Below, one piece after another: positions 27,243-36,728 of a stretch of DNA of 64,000 nt. Both the position numbers and the translations under genes were made by a program. Source of the DNA: Aestuariirhabdus sp049985285 (GTDB taxonomy: Bacteria; Pseudomonadota; Gammaproteobacteria; Pseudomonadales; Aestuariirhabdaceae); assembly GCF_049985285.1 (NCBI RefSeq), contig NZ_JBNIEU010000003.1, positions 124,001-188,000 on the forward strand, written 5' to 3'. The notes beneath the pieces are model-generated. The model was given only the letters and a program-made list of their open reading frames with translations. It was not told where the DNA came from and did no database searches. Every line of letters begins with the position of its first letter. Position 1 is the first letter of the stretch.

Positions 27243-28741
27243 CCCAAGAAACTGATAGCCCGGTGTATCTGGGACTTCCCGGTTCGCTAAGAACCCTCAA
27301 GGGCAAAGGCTGGCTTTTTGTCTGCTTTCTGATGGTTTTTGTCGGAATCGTTGCCCAGTACGTGCTGCAGCAAAAAGAGGTCCTGTTTAACCAGTTTGCC
27401 CACTACTCCGAGCTCCAGCAGACCGAAACCATCCTGATCGAGGCCGATTTGGTGGTTTTTGAAGCCTATACAGACCTCTTTCTTATGGTGGGTAACCCTG
27501 GCCGTCAGGAGGTGCTCAACAATGTCCATCAGCACTTTATTGCGCTAAGAGAGAAATATCAGCAACTGGAGATGTTCTTTCCCGACCGGGCAGAGAGCTT
27601 TAAGGGCGTCGTGCAGTTACTGGCCGATGCCGTGGTGTCGCCCGACGCCGAACGCTTGATGGTTTTGAAGGAGCGCCTGTCATCCAACAAGCAGGAGCTG
27701 GAGGCCTTGCTGCAAGCTAACCGGCAGATGCGGGTGGAGGTGGTGCGAGAGTTCCAGCAGCACAGTAATCAGGTCGCCTGGGAGGCGCTAGGGCTGGGCC
27801 TGCTGGGGTTGCTCGGGGCCGGGTTGGTTATTTCACTCTTTTTTGGTCGCATGGCACGGGATATTGGCCAGTTGAAGCGCAGGGTGCAACAGATCACACG
27901 AGGTTATCGGGGGGCGGCGCTGGAGATCAAACGCCGGGATGAGTTGGGCGCCTTGATTCGAGGCGTCAACCAGATGGCGAGCCAGTTGCAGCAGCGTGAA
28001 CAGGAGTTGGAGCTGGAGCGCCGGAATCGATTTAACCGCGAAAAACGCGGCGATATGCAGCAGTTGGTCGCGGGGTTGGTGCACGAGCTGGGGAACCCGG
28101 TGGCTGCGGTATCAGGCTTGGCCCAGGCGCTGGTTGAGGAGGACAGTGAAGAGGAGCGACGACTGTATCTCGACCAGATCAACCAGTATGCCGGGCGAAT
28201 GGTGCGGCTGGTGGAAGATTTGACGCGTATCGGCCAGCCGATGCACAGCAGCTACCATATGGTCGATCTCAACGAGGTCGTTCAACACAGTGCGGGTCTG
28301 TTGCGTTATGACGAGCGGTGGCAGGGTATCGATGTGCAGTATGAGCTTGATACCACTATTCCCCCTATGCCGGGACGCAGTGAGCAGCTGGAGCAAGTGG
28401 TCATTAACTTGCTGACCAATGCGTTTGATGCTCTGGAGGGAATACCCGATTCTCGAGTCGATATCCGCACCTATCAGCGTGATGGGCAGTGGGCGTGCCT
28501 TGAGGTGGAAGACAACGGCTGCGGTATTTCACTCGATCAGGTAGGAAACGTGTTCGATACCGGCTACAGCACCAAGGGCGAGGGGCGAGGTCTTGGCCTG
28601 CCCCTGTGCAAAGCCCTGGTGGGCTCGCATCACGGAGAGATCAATATTGAGACCGGAGCCGGGCAGGGGAGTCGTATCCTGATTACCCTGCCGCTGCAAC
28701 GTGAAGAGGACGAATCGACCGTCGAGGAACCCGCGGCATGA
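27239..28741 (+). CDS. Sensor histidine kinase with HAMP
   Basis: A 500-residue protein, start ATG 27239 overlapping the TlpA stop. Transmembrane segments lie near residues 24-44 and 182-204. The periplasmic part between is helical (about 135 residues) and resembles a four-helix sensor. HAMP follows (about 205-260). The H-box is LVAGLVHELGNPVAAVSGL near residue 283. The ATPase boxes are NLLTNAFDAL, DNGCGI, FDTGYSTK and GRGLGLPL. It overlaps the next kinase gene by four bases. Confidence 0.92.
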   Translation: MTQETDSPVYLGLPGSLRTLKGKGWLFVCFLMVFVGIVAQYVLQQKEVLFNQFAHYSELQQTETILIEADLVVFEAYTDLFLMVGNPGRQEVLNNVHQHFIALREKYQQLEMFFPDRAESFKGVVQLLADAVVSPDAERLMVLKERLSSNKQELEALLQANRQMRVEVVREFQQHSNQVAWEALGLGLLGLLGAGLVISLFFGRMARDIGQLKRRVQQITRGYRGAALEIKRRDELGALIRGVNQMASQLQQREQELELERRNRFNREKRGDMQQLVAGLVHELGNPVAAVSGLAQALVEEDSEEERRLYLDQINQYAGRMVRLVEDLTRIGQPMHSSYHMVDLNEVVQHSAGLLRYDERWQGIDVQYELDTTIPPMPGRSEQLEQVVINLLTNAFDALEGIPDSRVDIRTYQRDGQWACLEVEDNGCGISLDQVGNVFDTGYSTKGEGRGLGLPLCKALVGSHHGEINIETGAGQGSRILITLPLQREEDESTVEEPAA

Positions 28742-30954
28742 AGGTGACAGACGTCTCTTTCGTTGATGTGTTGCGCAGCATGACGGGGTCCTTGCTGGTG
28801 TCGCTGGTGCTGCTCATGCTGTTTGCGGTGACCTTCTTTCATTTCGATGTGCAGATGCGGCGTGAACATTTTAGTCAGGTGGAGTTAACCTCACTTGCGG
28901 TGCAGCGCCACTCTATTGTGCGTACCATCACAGCGATTACCCAGGACATGGCGGGTCTGCAGGAGCATCAGTCGCTCTATGGGTTTCGGGACTGGCTCGA
29001 TCCCCGCTATCGAACCATGATGTCGTTCGAAATGGAGACCCTGTGCAGGATTCGCCGCCAATTTGACCAGTTGCGTATTTTGGACAACAAAGGGCAGGAG
29101 CGTATCCGCGTTGACTGCCTGAACGGTTTCCCCCAGTCCGTGGCCGACGATCAGTTACAAAACCAGTCTCGCCGTGATTACTTTAGCAGCGCCCTGGTTT
29201 TGGGGCAGGGTGAGGTGTTTATTTCTCCGCTTTCGGTACAGCAGGAGGCCACCACTAACTCTGCTTCCGGCAGGCCGGTGTTGCGCCTCTCGACTCCCCT
29301 GACGGCTCCAGATGGTGCTCGCACGGGTATCCTGGTGATCAACTATCTCGCCGATGAGCTGCTCACGTCTGCTCGCAACGATGTGAGCTCCAATCTTAAG
29401 CGCTCCCCCCAGGGTGGCTATCTCTATCTGGTCAACAGCTCCGGGGTGACCTATAACAGCCTGCCCAGTGGTTACCCCCGCGCTGCGGACGGCGGCTACA
29501 ATCTGGCCACACTATTTCCACAGCTCTGGGAGCAAATTGAGCTATCCGAGTCTGGAAGCATTCCGGTGACCCAGGGGCTGTTAAATTTTATTACCTATCG
29601 ACCCTTGCAACAGGTGGATAGCTATCTTCCCGATTACCCGGAAGATTTGGCGAGTGACAATGAGTACAGCTCCCGAATCGAATGGAAGCTGCTCTCTTTT
29701 GTGCCCGACCAGCAGCTTCAGTTTGGAGTTGAGCAGTACATTCTTAAGATGGCGATCATCGTACCTTTGGTACTGCTGATTTTGTTACCGATGCTTTACC
29801 AGATTAAGCGTTCCCGGTTGCAGCGCAGCCTGATGATGGCGGAGATGGAGGCGCAGCGCATCTTCCTCCAAACCATGATGGATTCAATGGGCGACGGAGT
29901 GGTCGCAGTCGATACCCATGGGAACATGCAGGTGAGTAATGACTCACTCGAGGAGATGTTCTGCTACGCACCTGATGAGTTGGTGGGGCATCCCGCCACC
30001 AAGCTGCTCGGCAGGGTGGTCGAACAGGAAGCGGATAGCGCGCTGCAATGGATGGAGCGATTGCTGGAGCGGCATCCCGACGGCAGAGAGTTAATCTGCC
30101 GTAACCGCTACTCCGACGAGATTTCGATGGAGGTTAGTGTTCGACCCTTTTCCCAGGGCGATCAGGAGTTTTTCCTGCTGGTTTTTCGCGATATTACCGA
30201 GCGTAAGAAGGCGGAAAAAGAGGTCGAAAGTCTCCACCTTAAGTATTGCCATCGTGAAAAAATGGCCGAGGTTGGGTTGCTGGTCGGAGGGATTTTGCAT
30301 GAGGTGGCCAACCCCATGGCGGCGATTCAGGGTTTGTTGCTGGAGCTGATTTCCGATGATGAGAAGGAGAATCCGCTGCTGGACGAAGATGGTCGCGCCC
30401 GTATCCAGTTGATTATCGATCATGTCGATCGCGTCAAGGGGATCAGCCGCGAGGTGTCGAGTTTCCTCAGGCCTGCCAGTTACAGTTTCGAGTTATCGGA
30501 TCTTAATGGTATTGTGCAGACCACTACACGCTTGATCCGGTTTGATAAACGGTGGCGCGATATCGAGCTGCAGGAGCAACTTGACCCATCCTTGCCGCCG
30601 GTCAATGCCATCGCGGACCAGTTGGTTCAGGTGATTATGAACCTGCTGGTGAATGCTGCCGATGCCTGCGGGGGCGCACCTGAACGTAAATCCCAAGTGT
30701 GTATCAAGAGTTGTAGTGTTGGTGATATGGCGCTGTTTGAAATTATTGATAATGGCAGTGGTATGTCAGCTGATACGCTGCAACAGATTTTTGAGCCTTT
30801 TTACACAACCAAAGCAGATGGTCAGGGCACCGGCTTGGGAATGCCTTTGTGTGAGGGTATTATCAATGATCATGGTGGCAGTCTGGAAGTAGAGTCCAGC
30901 CTGGGAGAGGGTACCCAGGTGCGAGTGTATCTGCCATTGGCATCGCTCGATTGA
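28738..30954 (+). CDS. Sensor histidine kinase with Cache and PAS domains
   Basis: A 738-residue protein. Transmembrane segments lie near residues 15-38 and 340-360. The large periplasmic region has a dCache look (NQSRRDYFSSAL, GEVFISPLSV, PVLRLSTPL). A PAS domain (about 375-500) ends RDITERKKAE. The H-box is LLVGGILHEVANPMAAIQGL near residue 520. The ATPase boxes are NLLVNAADAC, DNGSGM, FEPFYTTK and GTGLGMPL. It lies directly before the NtrC-type regulator gene. Two kinases in a row before one regulator suggests two inputs. Confidence 0.92.
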   Translation: MKVTDVSFVDVLRSMTGSLLVSLVLLMLFAVTFFHFDVQMRREHFSQVELTSLAVQRHSIVRTITAITQDMAGLQEHQSLYGFRDWLDPRYRTMMSFEMETLCRIRRQFDQLRILDNKGQERIRVDCLNGFPQSVADDQLQNQSRRDYFSSALVLGQGEVFISPLSVQQEATTNSASGRPVLRLSTPLTAPDGARTGILVINYLADELLTSARNDVSSNLKRSPQGGYLYLVNSSGVTYNSLPSGYPRAADGGYNLATLFPQLWEQIELSESGSIPVTQGLLNFITYRPLQQVDSYLPDYPEDLASDNEYSSRIEWKLLSFVPDQQLQFGVEQYILKMAIIVPLVLLILLPMLYQIKRSRLQRSLMMAEMEAQRIFLQTMMDSMGDGVVAVDTHGNMQVSNDSLEEMFCYAPDELVGHPATKLLGRVVEQEADSALQWMERLLERHPDGRELICRNRYSDEISMEVSVRPFSQGDQEFFLLVFRDITERKKAEKEVESLHLKYCHREKMAEVGLLVGGILHEVANPMAAIQGLLLELISDDEKENPLLDEDGRARIQLIIDHVDRVKGISREVSSFLRPASYSFELSDLNGIVQTTTRLIRFDKRWRDIELQEQLDPSLPPVNAIADQLVQVIMNLLVNAADACGGAPERKSQVCIKSCSVGDMALFEIIDNGSGMSADTLQQIFEPFYTTKADGQGTGLGMPLCEGIINDHGGSLEVESSLGEGTQVRVYLPLASLD

Positions 30955-30976
30955 ATCTGGCCAAGGAGCCGATTAA

Positions 30977-32332
30977 ATGAAAACACTGAATGTGCTGGTG
31001 ATCGATGACGAGTTGGCGTTGCGCCATATTTTGGCCAAGGCGATCGAAAAATCCGGACACGTTGTCGATACGGCTGGCAGTGGCACCGAAGCGTTGGAAA
31101 AACTCACCTCTGGCGAGTTTGATGTCGCCGTGTCCGATATCCGCATGCCGGATATTACCGGAATTGAAGTGATCACCCGCGCGAGGGAAAAAGGAATTGA
31201 GACCTGCTTCTTGATGATGACGGCGTTTGCCTCGGTTAACACGGCAATCGAGGCGATGCGTGCGGGCGCTTACGATTATATGGTCAAGCCGGTACGCAAC
31301 GACGATGTCATCAACCGGCTTTCGCAGATATCAGATATTCTGGAGTTGCGCAGCGAAAACAAGGTGCTGCGTAACCTGGTGATGGCGACCAACGAAAACC
31401 AGTGCCGCATGGTATCCGATGCGATGGCGCGCACAGACCGTTTGGTCAAGAAAGTGGCGGTGACAGACAGTACGGTGATCATCACCGGTGAAAGTGGAAC
31501 AGGTAAAGGTGTTACGGCGCGTAGTATTCACGAAAACAGCTTGCGCGCCAATGCCCCCTTTATCCCTGTGAACTGCGGGGCTATCCCTGAAAACCTGCTG
31601 GAGAGTGAGTTCTTCGGTCACGCAAAAGGGGCGTTTACCGGCGCCCATAAGGTCAAGAAGGGGCTTTTTGTCGAAGCGGACCAGGGTACCATCTTTCTCG
31701 ACGAGATCGGTGAGCTACCGTTAAATCTACAGGTTAAATTGCTGCATGTGATCGAGGATGGCAGTGTACGGGCCGTGGGCAGCGAGCAGGCGAAAAAGGT
31801 CGATGTGCGCATCATTGCCGCCACCAACCGAGACCTTGAAACCATGGTAGCTGAGGGGACCTTCCGTGAAGATCTCTACTTCCGTCTCAATATTTTTAAT
31901 ATCGAGATCCCGCCACTGCGCGAGCGACTGGCCGATATTCCCCTATTGACCGAATTTTTTATTAAACGTGAATCTAAAAAACTGGGACTTGGGGAGCAGA
32001 TTGAAATTGAACCCGAAGCGCTGGAACTACTCAAAAGCTACGGTTACCAGGGTAATGTGCGAGAGCTGGAAAACATTATCGCCCGCTCTCTTATCCTTTC
32101 CGAGGACAACCTGATTCGGGTCACCGACCTGCCGACCCAGGTGATCAAGAGTGGTGGCGCGGCACCTATCAACGGAGAGATGCTGCTGCGCGACCAGGTG
32201 CGACAGTTTGAGATCAGGGTGATCAAGCAGGCGATTGATGAAGCCGGTGGCGATCGTCGGGCCGCGGCCAACAAATTGGGCTTGGGGCTATCCAGTCTTT
32301 ACCGTAAGTTGGAAGGGGCTGAGGAGCAGTGA
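30977..32332 (+). CDS. NtrC-family sigma-54-dependent response regulator
   Basis: A 451-residue protein. The receiver domain (residues 1-120) has IDDE, the phosphoacceptor Asp in VSDIRMPD and Lys in VKPV. The AAA+ domain (about 145-375) has Walker A GESGTGKG, the sigma-54-contacting loop GAFTGA intact, Walker B IFLDEIGEL and the arginine-finger region. The C-terminal Fis-type HTH is EAGGDRRAAANKLGLGLSSLYRKL. It should activate sigma-54 promoters. The candidate promoters at 36865, 41049 and 59211 are its natural targets. The start has AGGAG. Confidence 0.95.
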   Translation: MKTLNVLVIDDELALRHILAKAIEKSGHVVDTAGSGTEALEKLTSGEFDVAVSDIRMPDITGIEVITRAREKGIETCFLMMTAFASVNTAIEAMRAGAYDYMVKPVRNDDVINRLSQISDILELRSENKVLRNLVMATNENQCRMVSDAMARTDRLVKKVAVTDSTVIITGESGTGKGVTARSIHENSLRANAPFIPVNCGAIPENLLESEFFGHAKGAFTGAHKVKKGLFVEADQGTIFLDEIGELPLNLQVKLLHVIEDGSVRAVGSEQAKKVDVRIIAATNRDLETMVAEGTFREDLYFRLNIFNIEIPPLRERLADIPLLTEFFIKRESKKLGLGEQIEIEPEALELLKSYGYQGNVRELENIIARSLILSEDNLIRVTDLPTQVIKSGGAAPINGEMLLRDQVRQFEIRVIKQAIDEAGGDRRAAANKLGLGLSSLYRKLEGAEEQ

Positions 32333-32393
32333 CACTCTCTTGTAGATGTGGGTACCGGTCGTCTTTATGTGAAGTTAAGAGGTTGAATAGTTG

Positions 32394-33110
32394 ATGAATG
32401 GTTTTCGATTAATGATGGTGTTGTTGTTTTCGATGCTGGTGACGCCTGTTCTGGCCGAGGAAGCACTGAGCGCGGATGAGCTCGAAGCCCTGTTTCAACA
32501 AGCTCAAAAGGTAGAACGCGAAGGGCGCTTTATTGAAGCGATGGGTCTGCTGGAAAAAGCCGCCAAAATGGGGCACCCAGGTGCCCAAAATAGCTATGGT
32601 TACATGATGCATAAGTCGGGTTTTTTTGAGCAATCTTTTGCGATGTACCAGAAATCTGCCGATCAGGGTAACAGTGAGGCGATGATGCGGCTGGGGTTAC
32701 AGTATTTTTCTGGTGAAGGGGTTGAAGTGGATATGGAGAAAGCTCGTACCCTCATCGAACAGGCTGCCCGTGCGGGTAATTTCTACGCTTACAATGCGAT
32801 ATATGAGGCGTATAAACATGGCTCTTTGGGGTACGAGCTCAATGAGGCTCAGGCGCTACGTTGGTTGACGGCGGCGTCCGACGCGGGAAGCGCAACCCAT
32901 CGTCGGCTGCTTGCGCAGGCATACGAGAATGGGGCGCTGGGTTTGGATGTGGATGTGTCCAGGGCGCTGGACAATTATAAGCAGGCGGCGGCAGCAGGTG
33001 ACCGGCCTTCGATCCAATATCTATATCGGGTGTATACCGAAGGACTGCTGGAGCAGGTTGTTGATCCGGGGATGGCCGAGCAGTGGAGCCCGAAACCTAA
33101 ACAGCAGTAG
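32394..33110 (+). CDS. Exported Sel1-like repeat protein
   Basis: A 238-residue protein from ATG 32394 with a signal peptide to about residue 20 (LVTPVLAEEA). About five Sel1-type repeats follow (EKAAKMGHPGAQNSYGYM, QKSADQGNSEAMMRLGLQYFSGEGV, EQAARAGNFYAYNAIYEAY and two more). Such solenoids bind partners in the periplasm. It follows the regulator gene by 61 bases and precedes a monohaem cytochrome gene by 12 bases. Confidence 0.85.
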   Translation: MNGFRLMMVLLFSMLVTPVLAEEALSADELEALFQQAQKVEREGRFIEAMGLLEKAAKMGHPGAQNSYGYMMHKSGFFEQSFAMYQKSADQGNSEAMMRLGLQYFSGEGVEVDMEKARTLIEQAARAGNFYAYNAIYEAYKHGSLGYELNEAQALRWLTAASDAGSATHRRLLAQAYENGALGLDVDVSRALDNYKQAAAAGDRPSIQYLYRVYTEGLLEQVVDPGMAEQWSPKPKQQ

Positions 33111-33122
33111 AGGAGTGGTACT

Positions 33123-33431
33123 ATGAAAGTTAGATTGATCGTGTTACGAGCAGCTTCGATCATGCTAGTTTTGGCAATGCCGGTTCAGGCTGCCGATGTC
33201 TTTAAAGGGCAGCGTTTGTACGCGCAGGAGTGTGAACGTTGCCATGGTTCCGATGGCAGTGGGGTGATGGCGGGTGGTGTGGACTTTAGCTTGGGAGATG
33301 GTCTGAGGGTAAGCAACAAAAGATTGCACGATCACATAGACCGCGGGAAGGGGGGGTGCCCGTCATTCTTCGGGATCCTTGAGTCCGAAGAGATTCTGGA
33401 TGTGGTTGCATATTTAAGGACACTGTATTGA
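33123..33431 (+). CDS. Monohaem class I cytochrome c with Cys in place of the Met ligand
   Basis: A 102-residue protein with a signal peptide (MPVQA-AD). The haem motif is CERCH near residue 38. The usual axial-Met loop GKGxMPxFxG reads GKGGCPSFFG, so Cys stands where Met is expected. The C-terminal helix EEILDVVAYLRTLY is normal. A low-potential His/Cys or other coordination is possible. A TGATG overlap couples it to the propeller lipoprotein gene. Confidence 0.85.
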   Translation: MKVRLIVLRAASIMLVLAMPVQAADVFKGQRLYAQECERCHGSDGSGVMAGGVDFSLGDGLRVSNKRLHDHIDRGKGGCPSFFGILESEEILDVVAYLRTLY

Positions 33432-34537
33432 TGCGCAAAACGTTTTTGTTGTTGCTACTTGCCGGACTGGTGGGTTGCTCTGACCCGGAATCAAAGATCG
33501 ACAATGATGCGAAGGCTGTATCGGATGCACCCTTTCAGATACTGGATAACTTTGGTGTGGGGGAGAATGTATTTGTTCGCTCTTTGGCCGTGGAAAATGC
33601 CGCCAACAGTCTCTGGGTGGGAACCTCCGTTGGCGTTAACCAGATATCGCTGGATGATTTCAGTATGACTAATAGCTTCACCCGTGCTGATGGCTTGGCT
33701 AATGAGTATGTGTTTGCTATCGGTATCGACGATGACGGTTATAAATGGTTTGGCACCAATGCCGGAGGGATGAGCCGCTATAAAGAGGGTGAACCCTGGC
33801 GCACCTTCTTTCCCATGCATGGGTTGGCCGACTACTGGGTTTACTCCTTCGCGAATCATCCCGATGGGGCGCTTTGGGTCGGCACTTGGGCGGGAGTCAA
33901 TCGTCTTGATCGTACCACCCTAAAGATGCAAACCTACGTCAAGGAGCTAATCAACGAGTGGGTCTATGGTCTCGATGTTGATGCTCAGGGTCGTCTCTGG
34001 TTTGGTACCGAGGGGGGCGTTTCACGCTATGATCAGGTCTCCGGCGAGTGGGTGTCCTGGACCCATCAGGATGGCTTGGGTGCAGAAAACGAAGATGCGT
34101 TGCCTTTTAGCACCAATACTGGCCTGGGCACCCGTGAGCGGCATGACCTGGGGGTGCTGGCTGCGGGAAAAGAGACCTACAATCCTAACTACGTGTTTAC
34201 TCTGCAGGTAGCCGATGACCAGAGTGTCTGGGTGGGTACCTGGGGGGGAGGGGTTAGCCAGTTTATTGATGGCCGCTGGAAGAACTACACGACGGATGAT
34301 GGCTTGATGGGCAATATTGTCTACAGCTTGATACAGGCCAGTGATGGAGCTTTCTGGTTTGGTACCAATTATGGGATCTCTCGCTTTGATGGTGAGAACT
34401 GGCAGAATTTTGGTCGCCACCAAGGTTTAAGCAATATCAACGTATACGCATTGGCGGAATCTCCCAACGGTGATATTTGGGCGGGAACTCGCGGTTCGGT
34501 GGTTCGTATAGGTCGTAAGCCGGCTGAGGCGCAATAG
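33431..34537 (+). CDS. Two-component-regulator-propeller-type lipoprotein
   Basis: A 368-residue protein with a lipobox (LAGLVGCSDP). The rest is a beta-propeller of reg_prop-type repeats, each with the pattern W-x-GT-x-GG(V/M)SR(F/Y)D and DGL (KWFGTNAGGMSRY, LWFGTEGGVSRYD, FWFGTNYGISRFD). No kinase domain follows, unlike the sensor proteins where these repeats were first named. The signature YNPNYVFTL is shared with the protein at 34606, its paralogue. Confidence 0.85.
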   Translation: MRKTFLLLLLAGLVGCSDPESKIDNDAKAVSDAPFQILDNFGVGENVFVRSLAVENAANSLWVGTSVGVNQISLDDFSMTNSFTRADGLANEYVFAIGIDDDGYKWFGTNAGGMSRYKEGEPWRTFFPMHGLADYWVYSFANHPDGALWVGTWAGVNRLDRTTLKMQTYVKELINEWVYGLDVDAQGRLWFGTEGGVSRYDQVSGEWVSWTHQDGLGAENEDALPFSTNTGLGTRERHDLGVLAAGKETYNPNYVFTLQVADDQSVWVGTWGGGVSQFIDGRWKNYTTDDGLMGNIVYSLIQASDGAFWFGTNYGISRFDGENWQNFGRHQGLSNINVYALAESPNGDIWAGTRGSVVRIGRKPAEAQ

Positions 34538-34605
34538 GTCGCTTTTGAGCGGTATCTCCGTGAACAGCCAAGGCCGCTCACGGGCTAGAAGTAGGAGTTG
34601 ATGAG

Positions 34606-35850
34606 GTGAGTTGGAAAATAAAGGCAGGGGTAGCGCTTGGCATGGCCGGATTGGTGGCGATGGTGCTGGTTAATAATAACCGCACTGCTACGGTGCCGGT
34701 GCCATCTACAGGTATGAGTGCAGCAAATCTTCCCCAGGGGGCGGCCCTGCCCCCGGGGCATAGGTCCATTGATGCTATCCAGACTCCGGCGACGACGACA
34801 CCGGTGGATCACCCGACGATTCCCCAGGGTAAGTTTACCCAGTTTGAGATGGGGAACCGGAATGTGAAATCGATCCTCCCGGTGGGTGACTCGGTTTGGG
34901 TCGGCTCCTCAGGCGGTGCGCTGCGGTACGACCTGAAAAAAGATGACTACCAGCATTACAATACCCAAAATGGTCTGCTGGCCAACGGCGTGTTTAATAT
35001 CGCCAGGGTGAACGGCAAAATTGCCGTAGGCACCTATGGAGGGGGGCTCGCCATCCTCGAGGATGAAGCAGAAGGGCGCTGGAAAATCTATAACGTGCCG
35101 GAGGGGTTGGGGGACGCCTTTGTCTACGGCACTTTGCAGATGAGCAATGGCGATATCTGGATTGCAACCTGGACCGGTGCCAACCGAATAAAAGGCGGCA
35201 ATATTGATGATCCCGCTGCATGGGAGGTGTTTACCGTCAAAAACACCGACGGTGGTGTCCCCAACGACTGGGTTTATGGGTTGGCGGAGGGGCTTAACGG
35301 GGATCTGTGGATGGCCACTGAGGGTGGTCTGGCACTATACCGCAACGGTAAATGGAAAAACTGGAATCACCAGACCGGGCTAGGCGCGCCTTACGAACAG
35401 GTGGAGGCGCAAAACCCCTTTAAGCGGGATCCGGCGCAGTTTTCCGAGCACCATGCCCGGCAGAAGATCGAGATGGGCTTGCAGGGGGTTAGTACGGCCT
35501 ATAACCCCAATTATATTATCTCCCTTGTGGTCGATAGCGAAGGGGTCGTTTGGGCGGGTACCTGGGGTGCGGGCTTAAGCCGGTTTGATGGAGAAAACTG
35601 GACAACGCTCACCATGGATGATGGCCTTCCCAATAATCATATCTTTGCTCTCTATATAGATAGCCGAAAGCGCCTGTGGGTGGGTACCAGCAAAGGCCTT
35701 GCCCGCAAAGAGGCCGATGGCAGCTTCAAAGTGTTCACGCGCGCGGATGGATTGTACTCCGATGCCGTATTCTCCATGAGTGAAGAGGCGGATGGAGTCT
35801 ACTGGGTGGGCAGCTTTGGTGGAATCTCCAGAATTAAGGGGTTGGAGTAA
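34606..35850 (+). CDS. Propeller protein with N-terminal membrane anchor
   Basis: A 414-residue protein from GTG 34606 (AGGAG upstream). One hydrophobic segment lies at residues 6-22 with no lipobox or clear cleavage site, then a Pro/Thr-rich linker to about residue 75. The remainder is a reg_prop-type beta-propeller (VWVGSSGGALRYD, VWAGTWGAGLSRFD, LWVGTSKGLARK). It is paralogous to the lipoprotein just upstream and shares YNPNY and DGLPNNHIFAL blocks. It is likely periplasmic and tethered to the inner membrane. Confidence 0.82.
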   Translation: MSWKIKAGVALGMAGLVAMVLVNNNRTATVPVPSTGMSAANLPQGAALPPGHRSIDAIQTPATTTPVDHPTIPQGKFTQFEMGNRNVKSILPVGDSVWVGSSGGALRYDLKKDDYQHYNTQNGLLANGVFNIARVNGKIAVGTYGGGLAILEDEAEGRWKIYNVPEGLGDAFVYGTLQMSNGDIWIATWTGANRIKGGNIDDPAAWEVFTVKNTDGGVPNDWVYGLAEGLNGDLWMATEGGLALYRNGKWKNWNHQTGLGAPYEQVEAQNPFKRDPAQFSEHHARQKIEMGLQGVSTAYNPNYIISLVVDSEGVVWAGTWGAGLSRFDGENWTTLTMDDGLPNNHIFALYIDSRKRLWVGTSKGLARKEADGSFKVFTRADGLYSDAVFSMSEEADGVYWVGSFGGISRIKGLE

Positions 35851-35954
35851 CCCCTGAATAGTGTCGTCAGGCGGCGTCCGCTAATAAATCGTGCTATTAC
35901 TGTAGAGGTGGCCCGACCGCAGTAGCAACCCGCTAATCGATAGAAGGTGCATTC

Positions 35955-36512
35955 ATGCCCCAGCAATCAGATCGTCATGCATCAGGAGAGTCCCATATTC
36001 TCTCTCCCCTCAAACAGGTCGGGAAAATCAGCCTGTTGACGGGGCTGTTTGCGGTGATGGGGATCGCCTTGCTGCTGGGTTGGGTGCTCTACAGTCTGCC
36101 CCGGGGTTATGAAGAGCTTGGTGTGGAGCTGATGGAAACCCAGCGACACCTGCCCTGGTTAATGTCCCTCACCGCGCTGTTACTAATTGTGGGAGCCGCT
36201 GCGACCACCTGGGTTATTAGCCTTTACGCCAGCTTCCGCATTGCAGGCCCCCTGTATCGGTTTGCCCGTAACCTGGAGATCCAGTACCGCCATAGCGGCG
36301 AGCCGGTACTCAGCATTCGTCAGGGAGACGCATTGCAAGCGGAGAGTGATGCCCTGATGGCCACTATAGAGGTTCTCCAGCGCTACCGGGAGGGGGTAGC
36401 CCGGGATATCAACAGGCTCAACGGGCAGCTCGAGGTTTCCGAGGGCGCGCCTGCTGATATCAAGCCACTCGCGGCAGATCTGCGCCAGCAGATTGACCCG
36501 CTACGGGTCTGA
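35955..36512 (+). CDS. Two-TM membrane protein with HAMP-like cytosolic helix
   Basis: A 185-residue protein. Transmembrane segments lie near residues 25-46 and 68-92. The segment after TM2, FRIAGPLYRFARNLE followed by a polar helix, resembles a HAMP unit, but no kinase or methyl-accepting domain follows. A protein of the same size and layout lies at 60196 in the other cytochrome locus, so each locus has one. The role is unknown. It may signal or recruit partners across the inner membrane. Confidence 0.7.
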   Translation: MPQQSDRHASGESHILSPLKQVGKISLLTGLFAVMGIALLLGWVLYSLPRGYEELGVELMETQRHLPWLMSLTALLLIVGAAATTWVISLYASFRIAGPLYRFARNLEIQYRHSGEPVLSIRQGDALQAESDALMATIEVLQRYREGVARDINRLNGQLEVSEGAPADIKPLAADLRQQIDPLRV

Positions 36513-36701
36513 TACCTGTCGTATCAATCTCCCTGCTAATAGTCCTGCTTGCGGGCTGAATGCTGCCGTGGGGCGTTTGCCCTTTGGGCTCGCTGACTGA
36601 AGGCAGTAGATGGAGCGACTATTTTCCCAATCGCTGGAACCGGGTCTCCCGAAACAGGAATCCATATTCTCGAAAACCAGAAATTGACGTCTCATTTTGT
36701 C

Positions 36702-36728
36702 ATATTGGGTGGTTAACGTGCCCAATAT
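36702..36728. promoter_or_regulatory. Candidate activator-binding site (inverted repeat)
   Basis: ATATTGGG, an 11-base spacer, then CCCAATAT. It is a perfect 8-bp inverted repeat centred about 175 bases before the predicted transcription start, the usual place for an NtrC-type activator site. Confidence 0.55.

Noticed and set aside
33330..33360. Frameshift in the G-run of the monohaem cytochrome gene
   Set aside because: The frame after the run still gives the normal C-terminal cytochrome helix, so no shift is needed. The Cys codon itself remains worth checking.
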